9,428 nucleotides of DNA from Alphaproteobacteria bacterium (GCA_030428745.1 JAUIEG010000067.1:1-9428), one strand, 5' to 3'; positions 1-7,066 are shown, counted from the first letter of the stretch. Notes: a model not told the origin generated them from the sequence alone. Made by a program: numbers and translations.

Positions 1-126
1 AGATGGGCGCCAAAAACCCTCACCGTATGGGACAATCGCATCTCGATCCACCAGGCGTTCAATGATTATGACGGCCATCGCCGCGAGCTTTACCGCACAA
101 CGATTGCAGGCGAAGCGCCGGCATAG
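1..126 (+). CDS. TauD/TfdA-family 2-oxoglutarate dioxygenase, C-terminal end (partial)
   Basis: Frame 1 is open from the left edge for 41 codons to a TAG at 124-126; the start lies outside the window. The fragment carries the hallmark C-terminal block of TauD/TfdA enzymes, VWDNRISIHQAFNDY followed by an RRELYRTTIAG stretch. The His at fragment residue 17 and the Arg at residue 28 keep the 11-residue spacing seen in TauD between the distal iron-binding His and the Arg that binds the 2-oxoglutarate carboxylate. Family members are cytoplasmic Fe(II)/2-oxoglutarate-dependent oxygenases that hydroxylate small substrates such as taurine, alkyl sulfates or chlorophenoxy acids. The substrate cannot be read from this tail. 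The gene runs head-on into the solute-binding protein gene, with only 13 bp between the two stop codons. Confidence 0.88.
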   Translation, partial: RWAPKTLTVWDNRISIHQAFNDYDGHRRELYRTTIAGEAPA

Positions 127-139
127 GCGATGTAGGTCT

Positions 140-958
140 TTACTGCACCGGTGTTGCCGCCGGACAGGCGTAAGGCGGCGGCGCTGACGCGATGGCGTAA
201 GTGTCGGAGAACCACTTTTCTTCCAACTCATCCCAGTAACCGGCGAGATCTTTTTCGATCACCCATTCGTTCAGCGCTTCATGAAGCGCTGCGGAGTCCT
301 GATCGGTGGCGAAGGCTTCGATCGTGCGGGTCAGGGCGAATTCGTGGGGAATGACGTGCTTCACCCCGTCAAGTTCTTTCGCCATATCGAGATATGGTTC
401 GAACAGGACGGCGCCGTCAACGTCGCCAGCGGCGAGCGCTTCCAGTATCTGCGTGAAAGACGAATAGCCTTTGAGATCGGAACCCGGAAACTCGCCATTG
501 GCGACCATGCCGGACACTCCGCCGTGTTGAAAGCCGATAGAGATGTCCCGGCGGTTCATGCCGCGCAGAGTCTTGCCCTCTTTCGCCTTGGCGCGAGACA
601 TAACGAGAAAATATTCCGTGTCGTGATACGGCAGCGAAAAGTCCAGTAACCGGCGCCGTTCGGGCATGTTTGAATAGCCGGATGCAATTATGTCCGCCTC
701 ACCGGAAAGGACGGCTTCGGCGAGATCGCAGAAAGGCTTCTCCACATATTCAATATCGAGGCCAAGCTTTTCGCCCAGCGCCTTTGTTGAATCGATCTCG
801 AAACCGGACAGGGTTCCATCCTCAGCCTTGATGACAAAAGGCGACAGAGCCGCAACGGCGACGCGTAACGTCCCACGCGCCTTGATCTCATCGAAATCCG
901 CGGCCGAAGCGCTTCCGGCAAACAAACTTGCAGCGACGGCGAGCAAAGTCTTTCTCAT
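140..958 (-). CDS. Family-3 periplasmic solute-binding protein (ABC transporter, amino-acid-type)
   Basis: This 272-residue protein starts with a Sec signal peptide (MRK, then a hydrophobic stretch to SASA; cleavage probably after residue 19 or 20). The mature part opens with the usual family-3 strand (RGTLRVAVA, 28-36), followed by GTLSGFEID (48-56) and GEADIIASGY with PERRRLLDFSLPY (86-111). This is the canonical SBP_bac_3 order, including the Arg-rich segment that normally contacts the ligand carboxylate. It probably captures an amino acid or similar small polar solute in the periplasm; the ligand is not readable. No permease or ATPase gene is visible nearby, so its transporter partner is elsewhere or absent. 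The last 16 or so residues form an Ala/Pro-rich tail with a lone Cys beyond the usual end of the fold. The start is supported by a GGAAAGGGA Shine-Dalgarno region placed directly after the upstream stop. It lies 14 bp downstream of the NnrU-family gene and is probably the last gene of that transcript. Confidence 0.9.
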   Translation of the reverse strand: MRKTLLAVAASLFAGSASAADFDEIKARGTLRVAVAALSPFVIKAEDGTLSGFEIDSTKALGEKLGLDIEYVEKPFCDLAEAVLSGEADIIASGYSNMPERRRLLDFSLPYHDTEYFLVMSRAKAKEGKTLRGMNRRDISIGFQHGGVSGMVANGEFPGSDLKGYSSFTQILEALAAGDVDGAVLFEPYLDMAKELDGVKHVIPHEFALTRTIEAFATDQDSAALHEALNEWVIEKDLAGYWDELEEKWFSDTYAIASAPPPYACPAATPVQ

Positions 959-972
959 CTCGGTCCCTTTCC

Positions 973-1533
973 TTAAAACAGCGCGACGCCGGCGATATAT
1001 TGATGGCCATAAAAGGCGACGGCGGCGAATGCTACGCCGCCGACAAGGACAGCGATCACATCGTTCATCACCGGTCCTGCAGCGCGGCCCGTTTCGCCAC
1101 GTTTCTTCACCGCAATCCGATCGATCACGGCGTAGGCGAGAAACGCTCCAAATAGTATGACCGAACGCACTTCGCCATTCACCAGCAAATGGGCGAAGGC
1201 CCAGATTTTAACGCCCGCCAGCATGGGATGTTTCGCTGCCGCTGCGATTTTGCCCGCGGGCAAATACGCCGCCGCTAGCAAGATGAAGGCAATCAGCATC
1301 AACAAATGAGTAACGTGCCGCAGCCAATAAGGAGTCGCATAGATGACGCCCGCATCGGCGGTCTTCCACCCCATGATGATGAGCACAAAACCGGCAATCG
1401 AAACCAGGGAGTAAAGCCCCTTATACGGCATCTCGCCTGTTTTCCGGATGATCGCCGCGCGTGGCCCCCGCATCAGGCTTGAAAACAAATGCGCGCCAAA
1501 AAAGATGATAAGCCCGAGCAGAAAGAGCGCCAT
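973..1533 (-). CDS. NnrU-family integral membrane protein
   Basis: This 186-residue, highly hydrophobic protein has about five membrane segments (roughly 2-20, 40-57, 72-92, 107-137 possibly split, and 158-176). Family marks are the N-terminal helix with G-AHLFSSLMRGPR, the MPYKGLYSLVSIAGFVLIIMGW block (35-56), and HPMLAGVKIWAFAHLLVNGE (102-121), which matches the HPM-GVK-WA-AHLL-NG signature of NnrU proteins. NnrU was named from denitrification gene clusters, but most relatives lie outside such clusters and their activity is unknown; the family is related to isoprenoid/steroid-modifying membrane proteins of the same fold. No denitrification gene is seen here, so I give no gene symbol. The start is supported by AGGAAA about eight bases upstream of the ATG. 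It sits 36 bp after apt and 14 bp before the solute-binding protein gene, which suggests co-transcription. Confidence 0.88.
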   Translation of the reverse strand: MALFLLGLIIFFGAHLFSSLMRGPRAAIIRKTGEMPYKGLYSLVSIAGFVLIIMGWKTADAGVIYATPYWLRHVTHLLMLIAFILLAAAYLPAGKIAAAAKHPMLAGVKIWAFAHLLVNGEVRSVILFGAFLAYAVIDRIAVKKRGETGRAAGPVMNDVIAVLVGGVAFAAVAFYGHQYIAGVALF

Positions 1534-1569
1534 TGTTCGTTTCCTATTATAGTGATGGCGTTGAGGCGA

Positions 1570-2097
1570 TTACTCGCCGTCAAACTCCACAAGCGCCGTC
1601 ACATTTTTTCCTAACGCCCGCAACTTGTCGGCGCCGCCGAGATCCGGCAGATCGACAACGAAAGAGCATAACATAACCTCACCACCGGCGCGCTCAAGAA
1701 GCTTAATGGCCGCGCCCGCCGTGCCGCCCGTCGCAATCAGATCGTCAACGAGTAAAATACGATCGCCCTTATCAACAGCGTCGACATGAATCTCCACTTC
1801 ATCAACGCCATATTCTAACTCATATGACTCAGCGATGGTCTTGTAGGGGAGCTTGCCTTTCTTGCGGATCGGTATGAATCCAACAGAAAGCTGATGGGCG
1901 ATGGCGCCGCCAAGAATAAAACCGCGCGCCTCGATCCCCGCGACCTTGTCGATCTTTTGGCCCGCCAGCGGCTGAACCAGTTCATCGACGGCGCGGCGAA
2001 AACCCCGCGCATCCGTCAGGAGGGTCGTAATGTCCCGGAACATGATCCCCTTTTTCGGATAGTCGGGGATTGTGCGAATGACTGTCTTCAAATCCAT
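1570..2097 (-). CDS. apt: Adenine phosphoribosyltransferase
   Basis: The 175-residue product has the usual length of bacterial Apt. It converts adenine and PRPP to AMP and pyrophosphate in the cytoplasm (purine salvage). Family features in order are the N-terminal IRTIPDYPKKGIMFRDITTLL block (7-27), GIEARGFILGGAIA (54-67), the flexible-loop region RKKGKLPYKT (78-87), and the PRPP-binding loop ILLVDDLIATGGT (114-126) with its two consecutive Asp residues. Nothing looks truncated or altered. The start is supported by GGAAG (2104-2108 on the opposite strand) six bases upstream of the ATG. It is the first gene of the leftward cluster, so its promoter should lie in the 2098-2353 gap. Its link to an NnrU-family protein and a solute-binding protein has no obvious metabolic logic. 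Confidence 0.97.
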   Translation of the reverse strand: MDLKTVIRTIPDYPKKGIMFRDITTLLTDARGFRRAVDELVQPLAGQKIDKVAGIEARGFILGGAIAHQLSVGFIPIRKKGKLPYKTIAESYELEYGVDEVEIHVDAVDKGDRILLVDDLIATGGTAGAAIKLLERAGGEVMLCSFVVDLPDLGGADKLRALGKNVTALVEFDGE

Positions 2098-2353
2098 AAA
2101 ATGCTTCCGCGCCGCGCTGCCGGGGCCTTGCCGCGCCCCGCCGAGACCATGGCGGAATCGCCGGTGGCGGGCAAGCGCTGCAACGCAGCAAACTCCACCC
2201 TCTCAACAGGCTGAGAAATAAACGCTTCACCCCTGATTTTGCACGCTTTATCCCTCCAATCTTGCCCTTTCGTACGAATTGGCGAGACTGGCCGACAGGG
2301 CGTAATACGCTATCTCTGAAAGATCACCGGAATTCACGCGAGGAGGACCACCC
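2098..2353. other. Divergent intergenic region between apt and the M13 peptidase gene
   Basis: This 256-bp gap must hold promoters for both the leftward apt cluster and the rightward peptidase gene. I find no convincing sigma-70 box pair for either direction. The best rightward candidate, TTGGCG at 2279-2284 with TAATAC at 2303-2308 (18-bp spacing), matches poorly. The apt-proximal part is very GC-rich and contains two short inverted repeats. One is CGGGGC/GCCCCG (2121-2126 and 2135-2140, 8-base loop), which would fold in the apt leader RNA. The other is GCTGC-AAC-GCAGC (2177-2189). Neither is followed by a T-run on either strand, so they do not look like terminators. An open frame crosses this gap on the minus strand but overlaps the start of apt and has no family resemblance. 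Confidence 0.5.
2341..2346 (+). promoter_or_regulatory. Strong Shine-Dalgarno that fixes the GTG start of the M13 peptidase
   Basis: AGGAGG lies seven bases upstream of the GTG at 2354. It settles the use of a non-ATG start for the peptidase: the signal peptide MKRLLLC begins exactly at this codon, and no better start lies nearby. Confidence 0.85.
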
Positions 2354-4423
2354 GTGAAAAGACTTTTATTGTGCGGCGTCGCTGCATTTGCATTGGCGGC
2401 CTGCGGCCAAAATGAAGGCCAGCATTCGGGCCAGGACACCGAGAAATCCGAAATAACCGCCGCCACGACGACACCGGAGCTTGGAGATTTCGGCATCGAG
2501 CTCGCTGATATCGACCCAGAGGTCGATCCGGGCGATGACTTTTACCGTTATGTAAATGGCAAGTGGCTCGATACCTTCGAGATTCCGGAAGAGTTTTCCA
2601 GTTACGGCTCTTTCACCGTGCTGTTTGAACGGTCAGAGGATCGTGTGAAGGCAATCATCGAAGACGCCGCCAAAAGCAATGCGCGCGCCGGATCTCTGGA
2701 ACAAAAGATCGGAGATTACTACGCCGCCTTCCTCAACACCGACGCCATCGACGCACAAGGGTTTGACGTTGTAGCTGACGACTTCGCGAAAATCGACGCA
2801 GCGCAGAACCATGAAGACATTGCAGCGCTGTTTGGCGATCCCCGCATCGGCGCGAATTCGCCCATCGGCGCATTTGTCAACGTCGATTCCAAACAGACAG
2901 AACAATATGCGGTCTACCTCACCCAGGCCGGTCTTGGCATGCCGAACCGCGACTATTATCTCGACGATAAGTTCGCAGACAAGCGGCCGAAATATCTTAC
3001 CTATATTGAGGAAGCTCTCAGCCTCGCCGGCGTCGAGAACGCAGGCGCGAAAGCGCAGGCGATCCTTGATGTCGAGACAAAGATGGCTGAGGCCCATTGG
3101 GAGCCCGCCAAGCGCCGTAATCGCGATCTCACCTATAATTTTAAGACGCGTGAAGAACTGAAAGCCTTCGCCCCGGAAATGCCGTGGGATGCAACCTTCG
3201 CGGCCGCCGGTCTCGGCGATGTCGACGGCTTTGTCGTGCGCGAAGATGACGCGATCCAGAATCTCGCAAAAATCTTCGCCGATACTCCGGTCGAGACGTG
3301 GAAGGCCTATATGAAATTCCAACTCCTCAACGCCAACTCGGCGGTGTTGCCATCTGCGCTTGACGAAGCAAGCTTTGCGTTTTTCGGGACCGAAATTCGC
3401 GGCACGCCGAAACAACGCGAACGCTGGAAACGCGGCGTCGCCGCAGTGAACAACGCCATGGGCGAAGCGGTAGGCAAAGTCTATGTGGAGAAGTATTTCC
3501 CGCCCTCATCCAAAGAGCAAATGCAGGACCTCGTGTCCAATCTCAGAACCGCTCTGTCAGCGCGCATCGATACGCTTCCATGGATGGGCGACGACACCAA
3601 GGCGCAAGCCCACGCCAAGCTTGATAAATTCACGCCAAAAATCGGTTACCCTGATAAGTGGCGTGATTACTCCGATCTGGCCGTTACTGAAGGCGAAGCC
3701 TACGAAAATACGGTGACCGCCAACGAATTCGAATGGAACTGGTCGATCTCACGGCTCGGCGGACCGGTGGACAAGACCGAATGGGGCATGAACCCGCAGC
3801 GCGTAAACGCCTATTACTCGCCGCCGCGCAATGAAATTGTGTTTCCCGCGGCGATCCTTCAAGCGCCGTTCTTCGATCCGAATGCAGACCCTGCTGTGAA
3901 CTATGGCGGCATCGGCGCCGTGATCGGTCACGAAATCGGGCATGGTTTCGACGATCAGGGCCGCAAGTCCGATGGCGACGGTGTATTACGGGATTGGTGG
4001 ACGGAAGAAGACGCAGCGAACTTCCAGCTGCTCACCGACAAGCTCGGCGCACAATACGCCGCTTACGAGCCGGTGCCGGGTTTCTTCGTCAATCCGGAAC
4101 TCACTATGGGCGAAAATATCGGTGATGTGGGCGGCCTCGCCATGGCCTATCACGCCTATAAACTTTCGTTGAACGGACAGGAAGCGCCCGTGATCGAAGG
4201 TTATACAGGCGACCAGCGGTTTTTCATGGCCTGGGCGCAGGTCTGGAAGCGTCTCAACCGTGAGGAAGCGCTGAAAAATCAGGTGGCGACCGACCCCCAC
4301 TCCCCTGCACGGTACCGTGTCAATGGCGTCGTCAGGAATATGGACGCCTGGTACGAAGCGTTCAATGTCACCGAGGAAGATGGTCTCTATCTGGCCCCGG
4401 AAGATCGCGTACAGATATGGTAG
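2354..4423 (+). CDS. M13-family (neprilysin/PepO-like) zinc metallopeptidase lipoprotein
   Basis: This is a 689-residue M13 endopeptidase, the usual length for bacterial members with a lipoprotein leader. The signal peptide ends in a textbook lipobox LAAC (14-17); Cys17 should be lipidated. Gly18 at +2 does not carry the inner-membrane retention signal, so outer-membrane anchoring facing the periplasm or surface is likely. A Glu/Thr/Gln-rich linker (about 18-43) precedes the M13 N-terminal domain (from about 54; DPGDDFYRYVNGKWL). The catalytic domain carries NAYYSPPRNEIVFPAAIL (from 485), the zinc motif HEIGH (His526, Glu527, His530), and ENIGD (Glu587 as third zinc ligand, Asp591). HSPARYR (649-655) and a VQIW end complete the family pattern. 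All catalytic residues are present. It probably cleaves short peptides. GTG start with AGGAGG upstream. It appears monocistronic, closed by the terminator at 4449-4480. Confidence 0.96.
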   Translation: MKRLLLCGVAAFALAACGQNEGQHSGQDTEKSEITAATTTPELGDFGIELADIDPEVDPGDDFYRYVNGKWLDTFEIPEEFSSYGSFTVLFERSEDRVKAIIEDAAKSNARAGSLEQKIGDYYAAFLNTDAIDAQGFDVVADDFAKIDAAQNHEDIAALFGDPRIGANSPIGAFVNVDSKQTEQYAVYLTQAGLGMPNRDYYLDDKFADKRPKYLTYIEEALSLAGVENAGAKAQAILDVETKMAEAHWEPAKRRNRDLTYNFKTREELKAFAPEMPWDATFAAAGLGDVDGFVVREDDAIQNLAKIFADTPVETWKAYMKFQLLNANSAVLPSALDEASFAFFGTEIRGTPKQRERWKRGVAAVNNAMGEAVGKVYVEKYFPPSSKEQMQDLVSNLRTALSARIDTLPWMGDDTKAQAHAKLDKFTPKIGYPDKWRDYSDLAVTEGEAYENTVTANEFEWNWSISRLGGPVDKTEWGMNPQRVNAYYSPPRNEIVFPAAILQAPFFDPNADPAVNYGGIGAVIGHEIGHGFDDQGRKSDGDGVLRDWWTEEDAANFQLLTDKLGAQYAAYEPVPGFFVNPELTMGENIGDVGGLAMAYHAYKLSLNGQEAPVIEGYTGDQRFFMAWAQVWKRLNREEALKNQVATDPHSPARYRVNGVVRNMDAWYEAFNVTEEDGLYLAPEDRVQIW

Positions 4424-4448
4424 ACCTGTAAACTAAAACCACGAATAG

Positions 4449-4480
4449 AAAAAGCCCCGCACCGTCGGGGCTTTTTCTTT
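4449..4480 (+). terminator. Rho-independent terminator after the M13 peptidase gene
   Basis: A perfect GC stem GCCCCG/CGGGGC (4454-4459 and 4466-4471) with a six-base loop is extended by five A-T pairs and followed by a T-rich tail (4472-4480). It lies 26 bp past the peptidase stop codon. The flanking A-run makes it symmetric, so it could also stop leftward transcription, though no leftward gene ends here. Confidence 0.93.
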
Positions 4481-4492
4481 TCCCGGCCTGGT

Positions 4493-4520
4493 TTGACCGG
4501 GCGGCGCAACGGACATTAAG
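4493..4520 (+). promoter_or_regulatory. Possible promoter of the 781-aa lipoprotein gene
   Basis: TTGACC at 4493-4498 matches five of six bases of the -35 consensus and lies just past the terminator. The matching -10 region is weak (ATTAAG at 4515-4520, 16-bp spacing). The terminator upstream means the lipoprotein gene needs its own promoter, and the space between terminator and start codon is only about 70 bp. Confidence 0.35.
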
Positions 4521-4547
4521 GTTTCATCAGCGACCGGGGAAGATAAA

Positions 4548-6893
4548 ATGAGCTATAGAGTTGCCGCGCTTTTTTTTGCTGCAGTGTTTTGCGCCGGCGG
4601 CTGCGGCGGTGAAGCCGCAAATGAAGCAGCAACAGGCGAAAAATCTGCGCCGATCAAACGCAAAACAGGCTCATTCTTCGAAAACTATAATGCCTCTCTC
4701 CAGGGAGCTAAACCGGCCAAGCCCTTACAAGTTTCAGGTTCGTGGGAAGGTGTTTTGTTTTGTCCCTCCGGCGTATATCCGATTTCCATCGACCTCGACC
4801 AAACGGAGTTATCTGTAGAAGGTGTTGCAACGATAGACAGCGCCATAGGTGATGAAAGGCGCACAACGCCTTTTTATGTCGATCATCGGGAGCGCAAAGG
4901 CGCCGGGGAATATTCCCCCAGCGTGCAAAGCTTCACCTTTCGCTCCGAACCGGAAACTGGAGCTGACCCACGCCGTGAGCGTGGGATATTCATTGAATTT
5001 CTGCTTGCTCCCTCGAAAGGCGACTTGGCAATCGTAAACGTCGCTGAAACAAGCGCCGCCAGATCTCAGCGCCAATGCGGCGGTATCGCCGCTCGTAATG
5101 AAGCGGTGAAAAAAATACGCACATATAAAGAAAATTCTGCACTCATCCGCGCTGACCGGCGCCCTGTCACGCAAGGAAAAAAATGCCCACCGAAATACCG
5201 CAAGTGGATAGAGCAGATTAGCGCCGGCGCGAACGCTTTTGATGCTCAAATTTTTGAACCGGCCTTTGGCGAGCCTTTTCGCGATATGAATGCAGAAAAC
5301 CTTCTCTCTGCGAGCGCGCTCATCTCAGGCTCCTGCGCCGAGACTGATGATCACACAAAAAATATAGAAGTCCTGCGTATTGGAGCAACGCTTCGTAATT
5401 ACAAGGAATATGACGCCGCCAATCAGAGCTATCTGAAAGATTCAGCTCTTGATGACTGGATTTCATGGGTCGGTGGCGAGATAGAGCGCGGCGTCTATTA
5501 TGATTATTCAACAGCAGTCGCCGTGCGCGCAGCGCCGGCCCGGACTGGCATACGCGAAAACCCAAAAGTGTCTGAATTCGATAAGCTCCTCGCCGCGCTG
5601 GTGGAAAAGGCAAAAAAATCAAAATCCACTGACAATTTTGCGCAACGCATAGAGGACCAGAAAGAAAACTTTAAAACTCTGGTCAATATGCGGTTGGAAG
5701 CGCAAAGCCGTGGCGACATCGACATGAACGTCGTCGCTACGGGGCTGGATTATTATCTCGCCGACGCAGCGCAAAGCTTTGCTGACAAGGCCGATACGGT
5801 ACAGGACGCCGTTTACATGCATTCCTGGACTACTCAGTTCGAGGCCAGCAGCGCCTCATGCCCCGCGGCAACCCAGTCGGCCTGCCAGAAAGCAGCATCC
5901 GTCTTCACCAGAAAAACAAAGGAACTTGCTGCAATATACGCGAAGTCAGAGGTTCAGGCTTTTCAGAATATCTCTAAAAAGGCGCGCGGAACGGATGGCC
6001 TCGCTGAACTTGTAGCCTTCGAAAACCATCTTGCTCAAAACTATGCCGGACTTTTAAACCTCGCGCCATTTCAAAACAACCAAAAGCAACGCGATAAGGC
6101 GCGGCGCGCACTTCAGAAAAAAAACGTTCGCGCTATTCGAACGGAAATCGAGAGCGTCAACATGGCGCCGGCAATACGTGCAATAGAGACAAAGTACTTT
6201 GTCGGCGACGATCTTGAAGCGCCAGCGCTCCGTCAGGTAGTCGCAGCGATTGACAAAGGCATTGCGGGAACAAGTCCTTTTACGGGCATTGCCGGCGGTG
6301 ACTATTTCAACGCCTTGTACAATCAGGACTTTGCGACTTTGCGCGCACTTGATCGCGACTATGTCTCGGGCATTCGTCCTCTGATGTCATTTGGCGCGCA
6401 ACAGGTCATCGAGCTTGGCCCTCTGATTAACGCCCTTAGCGGGCAAACGGCAGGAAGAGTTGAATCTGACATCGCGCACTGGGTCCAGAATCTTTCAGCG
6501 CTTTACGCTGTATTCGGGACCTATCTCGTCGAATATCAGGACGTATACGAGAAGTGCCTGAAACCGGGCGCCGCAACGATCGAAATTTCCAGGCGCACAG
6601 ACTATGTGACCACGGATGGTTTCGGAAACGAGATAAGCCGCCGCGAGGGCTGGACAGACCGCGATTATTATCGCGTGAATCCCGAATTTTCAGGTCACTT
6701 CAACACTCTGTTCGGCGCTGCGACCGGTACGGCGCAGGCGCGGCTGCTCGATCTCTTCCTCAATGACGCCAAAATGTCTCGTCTGCGTCATGATACGGAA
6801 AGGCTCATGAACAAATACGATTGCACTTCTCCGGAAATTAAACAGCTCGAGGAGGGCTTCCTTGCTTATGACAGGGAATTGAAAAGGCGCTGA
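4548..6893 (+). CDS. Large predicted lipoprotein of unknown family (781 aa)
   Basis: I do not recognise this protein. It opens with a short signal peptide ending CAGGC, so Cys19 is the likely lipidated residue; AGGC is an acceptable but not ideal lipobox. After a low-complexity linker (20-60), residues about 62-180 look beta-rich. They begin SGSWEGVLFCPSGVYPISIDL and end RQCGG, so Cys72 and Cys177 could close a disulfide across a small barrel-like domain. This W-x-G-x-x-x-C opening resembles domains in other alphaproteobacterial exported proteins. The rest (about 200-781) looks mainly helical, with charged amphipathic stretches and a distinctive YFNALYNQDFATLRALDRDY segment. Eight cysteines follow the lipid Cys (72, 177, 213, 263, 438, 446, 670, 759), fitting an oxidising periplasm. 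ATG start is supported by GGGGAAG (4536-4542). By eye it is somewhat more A/T-rich than its neighbours. It appears to be transcribed alone. No enzymatic motif was found. Confidence 0.85.
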   Translation: MSYRVAALFFAAVFCAGGCGGEAANEAATGEKSAPIKRKTGSFFENYNASLQGAKPAKPLQVSGSWEGVLFCPSGVYPISIDLDQTELSVEGVATIDSAIGDERRTTPFYVDHRERKGAGEYSPSVQSFTFRSEPETGADPRRERGIFIEFLLAPSKGDLAIVNVAETSAARSQRQCGGIAARNEAVKKIRTYKENSALIRADRRPVTQGKKCPPKYRKWIEQISAGANAFDAQIFEPAFGEPFRDMNAENLLSASALISGSCAETDDHTKNIEVLRIGATLRNYKEYDAANQSYLKDSALDDWISWVGGEIERGVYYDYSTAVAVRAAPARTGIRENPKVSEFDKLLAALVEKAKKSKSTDNFAQRIEDQKENFKTLVNMRLEAQSRGDIDMNVVATGLDYYLADAAQSFADKADTVQDAVYMHSWTTQFEASSASCPAATQSACQKAASVFTRKTKELAAIYAKSEVQAFQNISKKARGTDGLAELVAFENHLAQNYAGLLNLAPFQNNQKQRDKARRALQKKNVRAIRTEIESVNMAPAIRAIETKYFVGDDLEAPALRQVVAAIDKGIAGTSPFTGIAGGDYFNALYNQDFATLRALDRDYVSGIRPLMSFGAQQVIELGPLINALSGQTAGRVESDIAHWVQNLSALYAVFGTYLVEYQDVYEKCLKPGAATIEISRRTDYVTTDGFGNEISRREGWTDRDYYRVNPEFSGHFNTLFGAATGTAQARLLDLFLNDAKMSRLRHDTERLMNKYDCTSPEIKQLEEGFLAYDRELKRR

Positions 6894-6957
6894 CCTCTGT
6901 ATCTCATTAAGTGCAAACGGCATTTTGAGTGTGTGTTGATGCCGAGTCCCTGACCGG

Positions 6958-6975
6958 TTCTGGCGACATCCAGAA
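6958..6975 (+). repeat. Short inverted repeat after the lipoprotein gene, weak terminator candidate
   Basis: TTCTGG/CCAGAA forms a perfect six-base stem with a six-base loop (6964-6969), followed by AAACAAG and no T-run. A second inverted repeat, CGGCAT/ATGCCG (6918-6923 and 6939-6944, 15-base loop), lies just upstream. Either could slow or end transcription from the lipoprotein gene, but neither has the form of a canonical intrinsic terminator. Both may be chance. Confidence 0.2.
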
Positions 6976-7026
6976 AACAAGACCGCGAGACCACTTCGAA
7001 CACGGTGCGCTCTAAGAGCTTGTAGA

Positions 7027-7041
7027 TTAAGCAATTGTTAA
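7027..7041 (+). promoter_or_regulatory. CtrA-type binding box upstream of the sensor kinase gene
   Basis: TTAAGCAATTGTTAA is an exact TTAA-N7-TTAA, the recognition sequence of the alphaproteobacterial cell-cycle regulator CtrA. The next base is G rather than the C of the extended TTAAC form. It lies in the A/T-rich part of the gap, 91 bp before the kinase start codon. A further half site, TTAAC, occurs at 7100-7104. In Caulobacter, CtrA boxes that overlap the -35 region usually mark activated promoters, and this box overlaps a plausible -35. Binding is inferred from sequence only. Confidence 0.6.
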
Positions 7042-7066
7042 GTCACGCATTACGAAAGAGTGTAAT
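7038..7066 (+). promoter_or_regulatory. Candidate kinase promoter with -35 overlapped by the CtrA box
   Basis: TGTAAT at 7061-7066 matches five of six bases of a sigma-70 -10 element. Seventeen bases upstream, TTAAGT (7038-7043) occupies the -35 position. That hexamer is a poor -35 match but includes the right half of the CtrA box, the arrangement expected for an activator-dependent promoter. Transcription would start near 7073, leaving a leader of about 60 bases. A second possible -10 is TATTAT at 7091-7096. Confidence 0.42.

Noticed and set aside
281..1160. Rightward open frames of 122 and 156 codons
   Set aside because: They are opposite-strand shadows of the solute-binding protein and NnrU-family genes, with no recognisable features.
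1982..2230. 82-codon minus-strand frame starting MKRLFLSLLRGW, superficially like a signal peptide
   Set aside because: It runs into the apt coding sequence in another frame, its product is Arg/Pro-rich low-complexity, and apt has its own well-placed ribosome binding site.
2279..2308. TTGGCG/TAATAC promoter for the M13 peptidase gene
   Set aside because: Match to consensus is poor in both boxes and the spacing is 18 bp. I mention it within the gap entry but do not call it as a promoter.
2633..3415. 260-codon open frame on the minus strand
   Set aside because: It lies wholly antisense to the conserved M13 peptidase, in the mirrored frame of a GC-rich gene. It has no family features and no ribosome binding site that I can see.
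4809..5249. 146-codon minus-strand frame inside the unknown lipoprotein gene
   Set aside because: The sense gene has a signal peptide, ribosome binding site and uninterrupted 781 codons; the antisense frame has none of these.
6944..6948. GAGTC, a CcrM (GANTC) methylation site upstream of the kinase
   Set aside because: A GANTC site is expected about once per 256 bp by chance, so a single copy in a 239-bp gap carries no weight.
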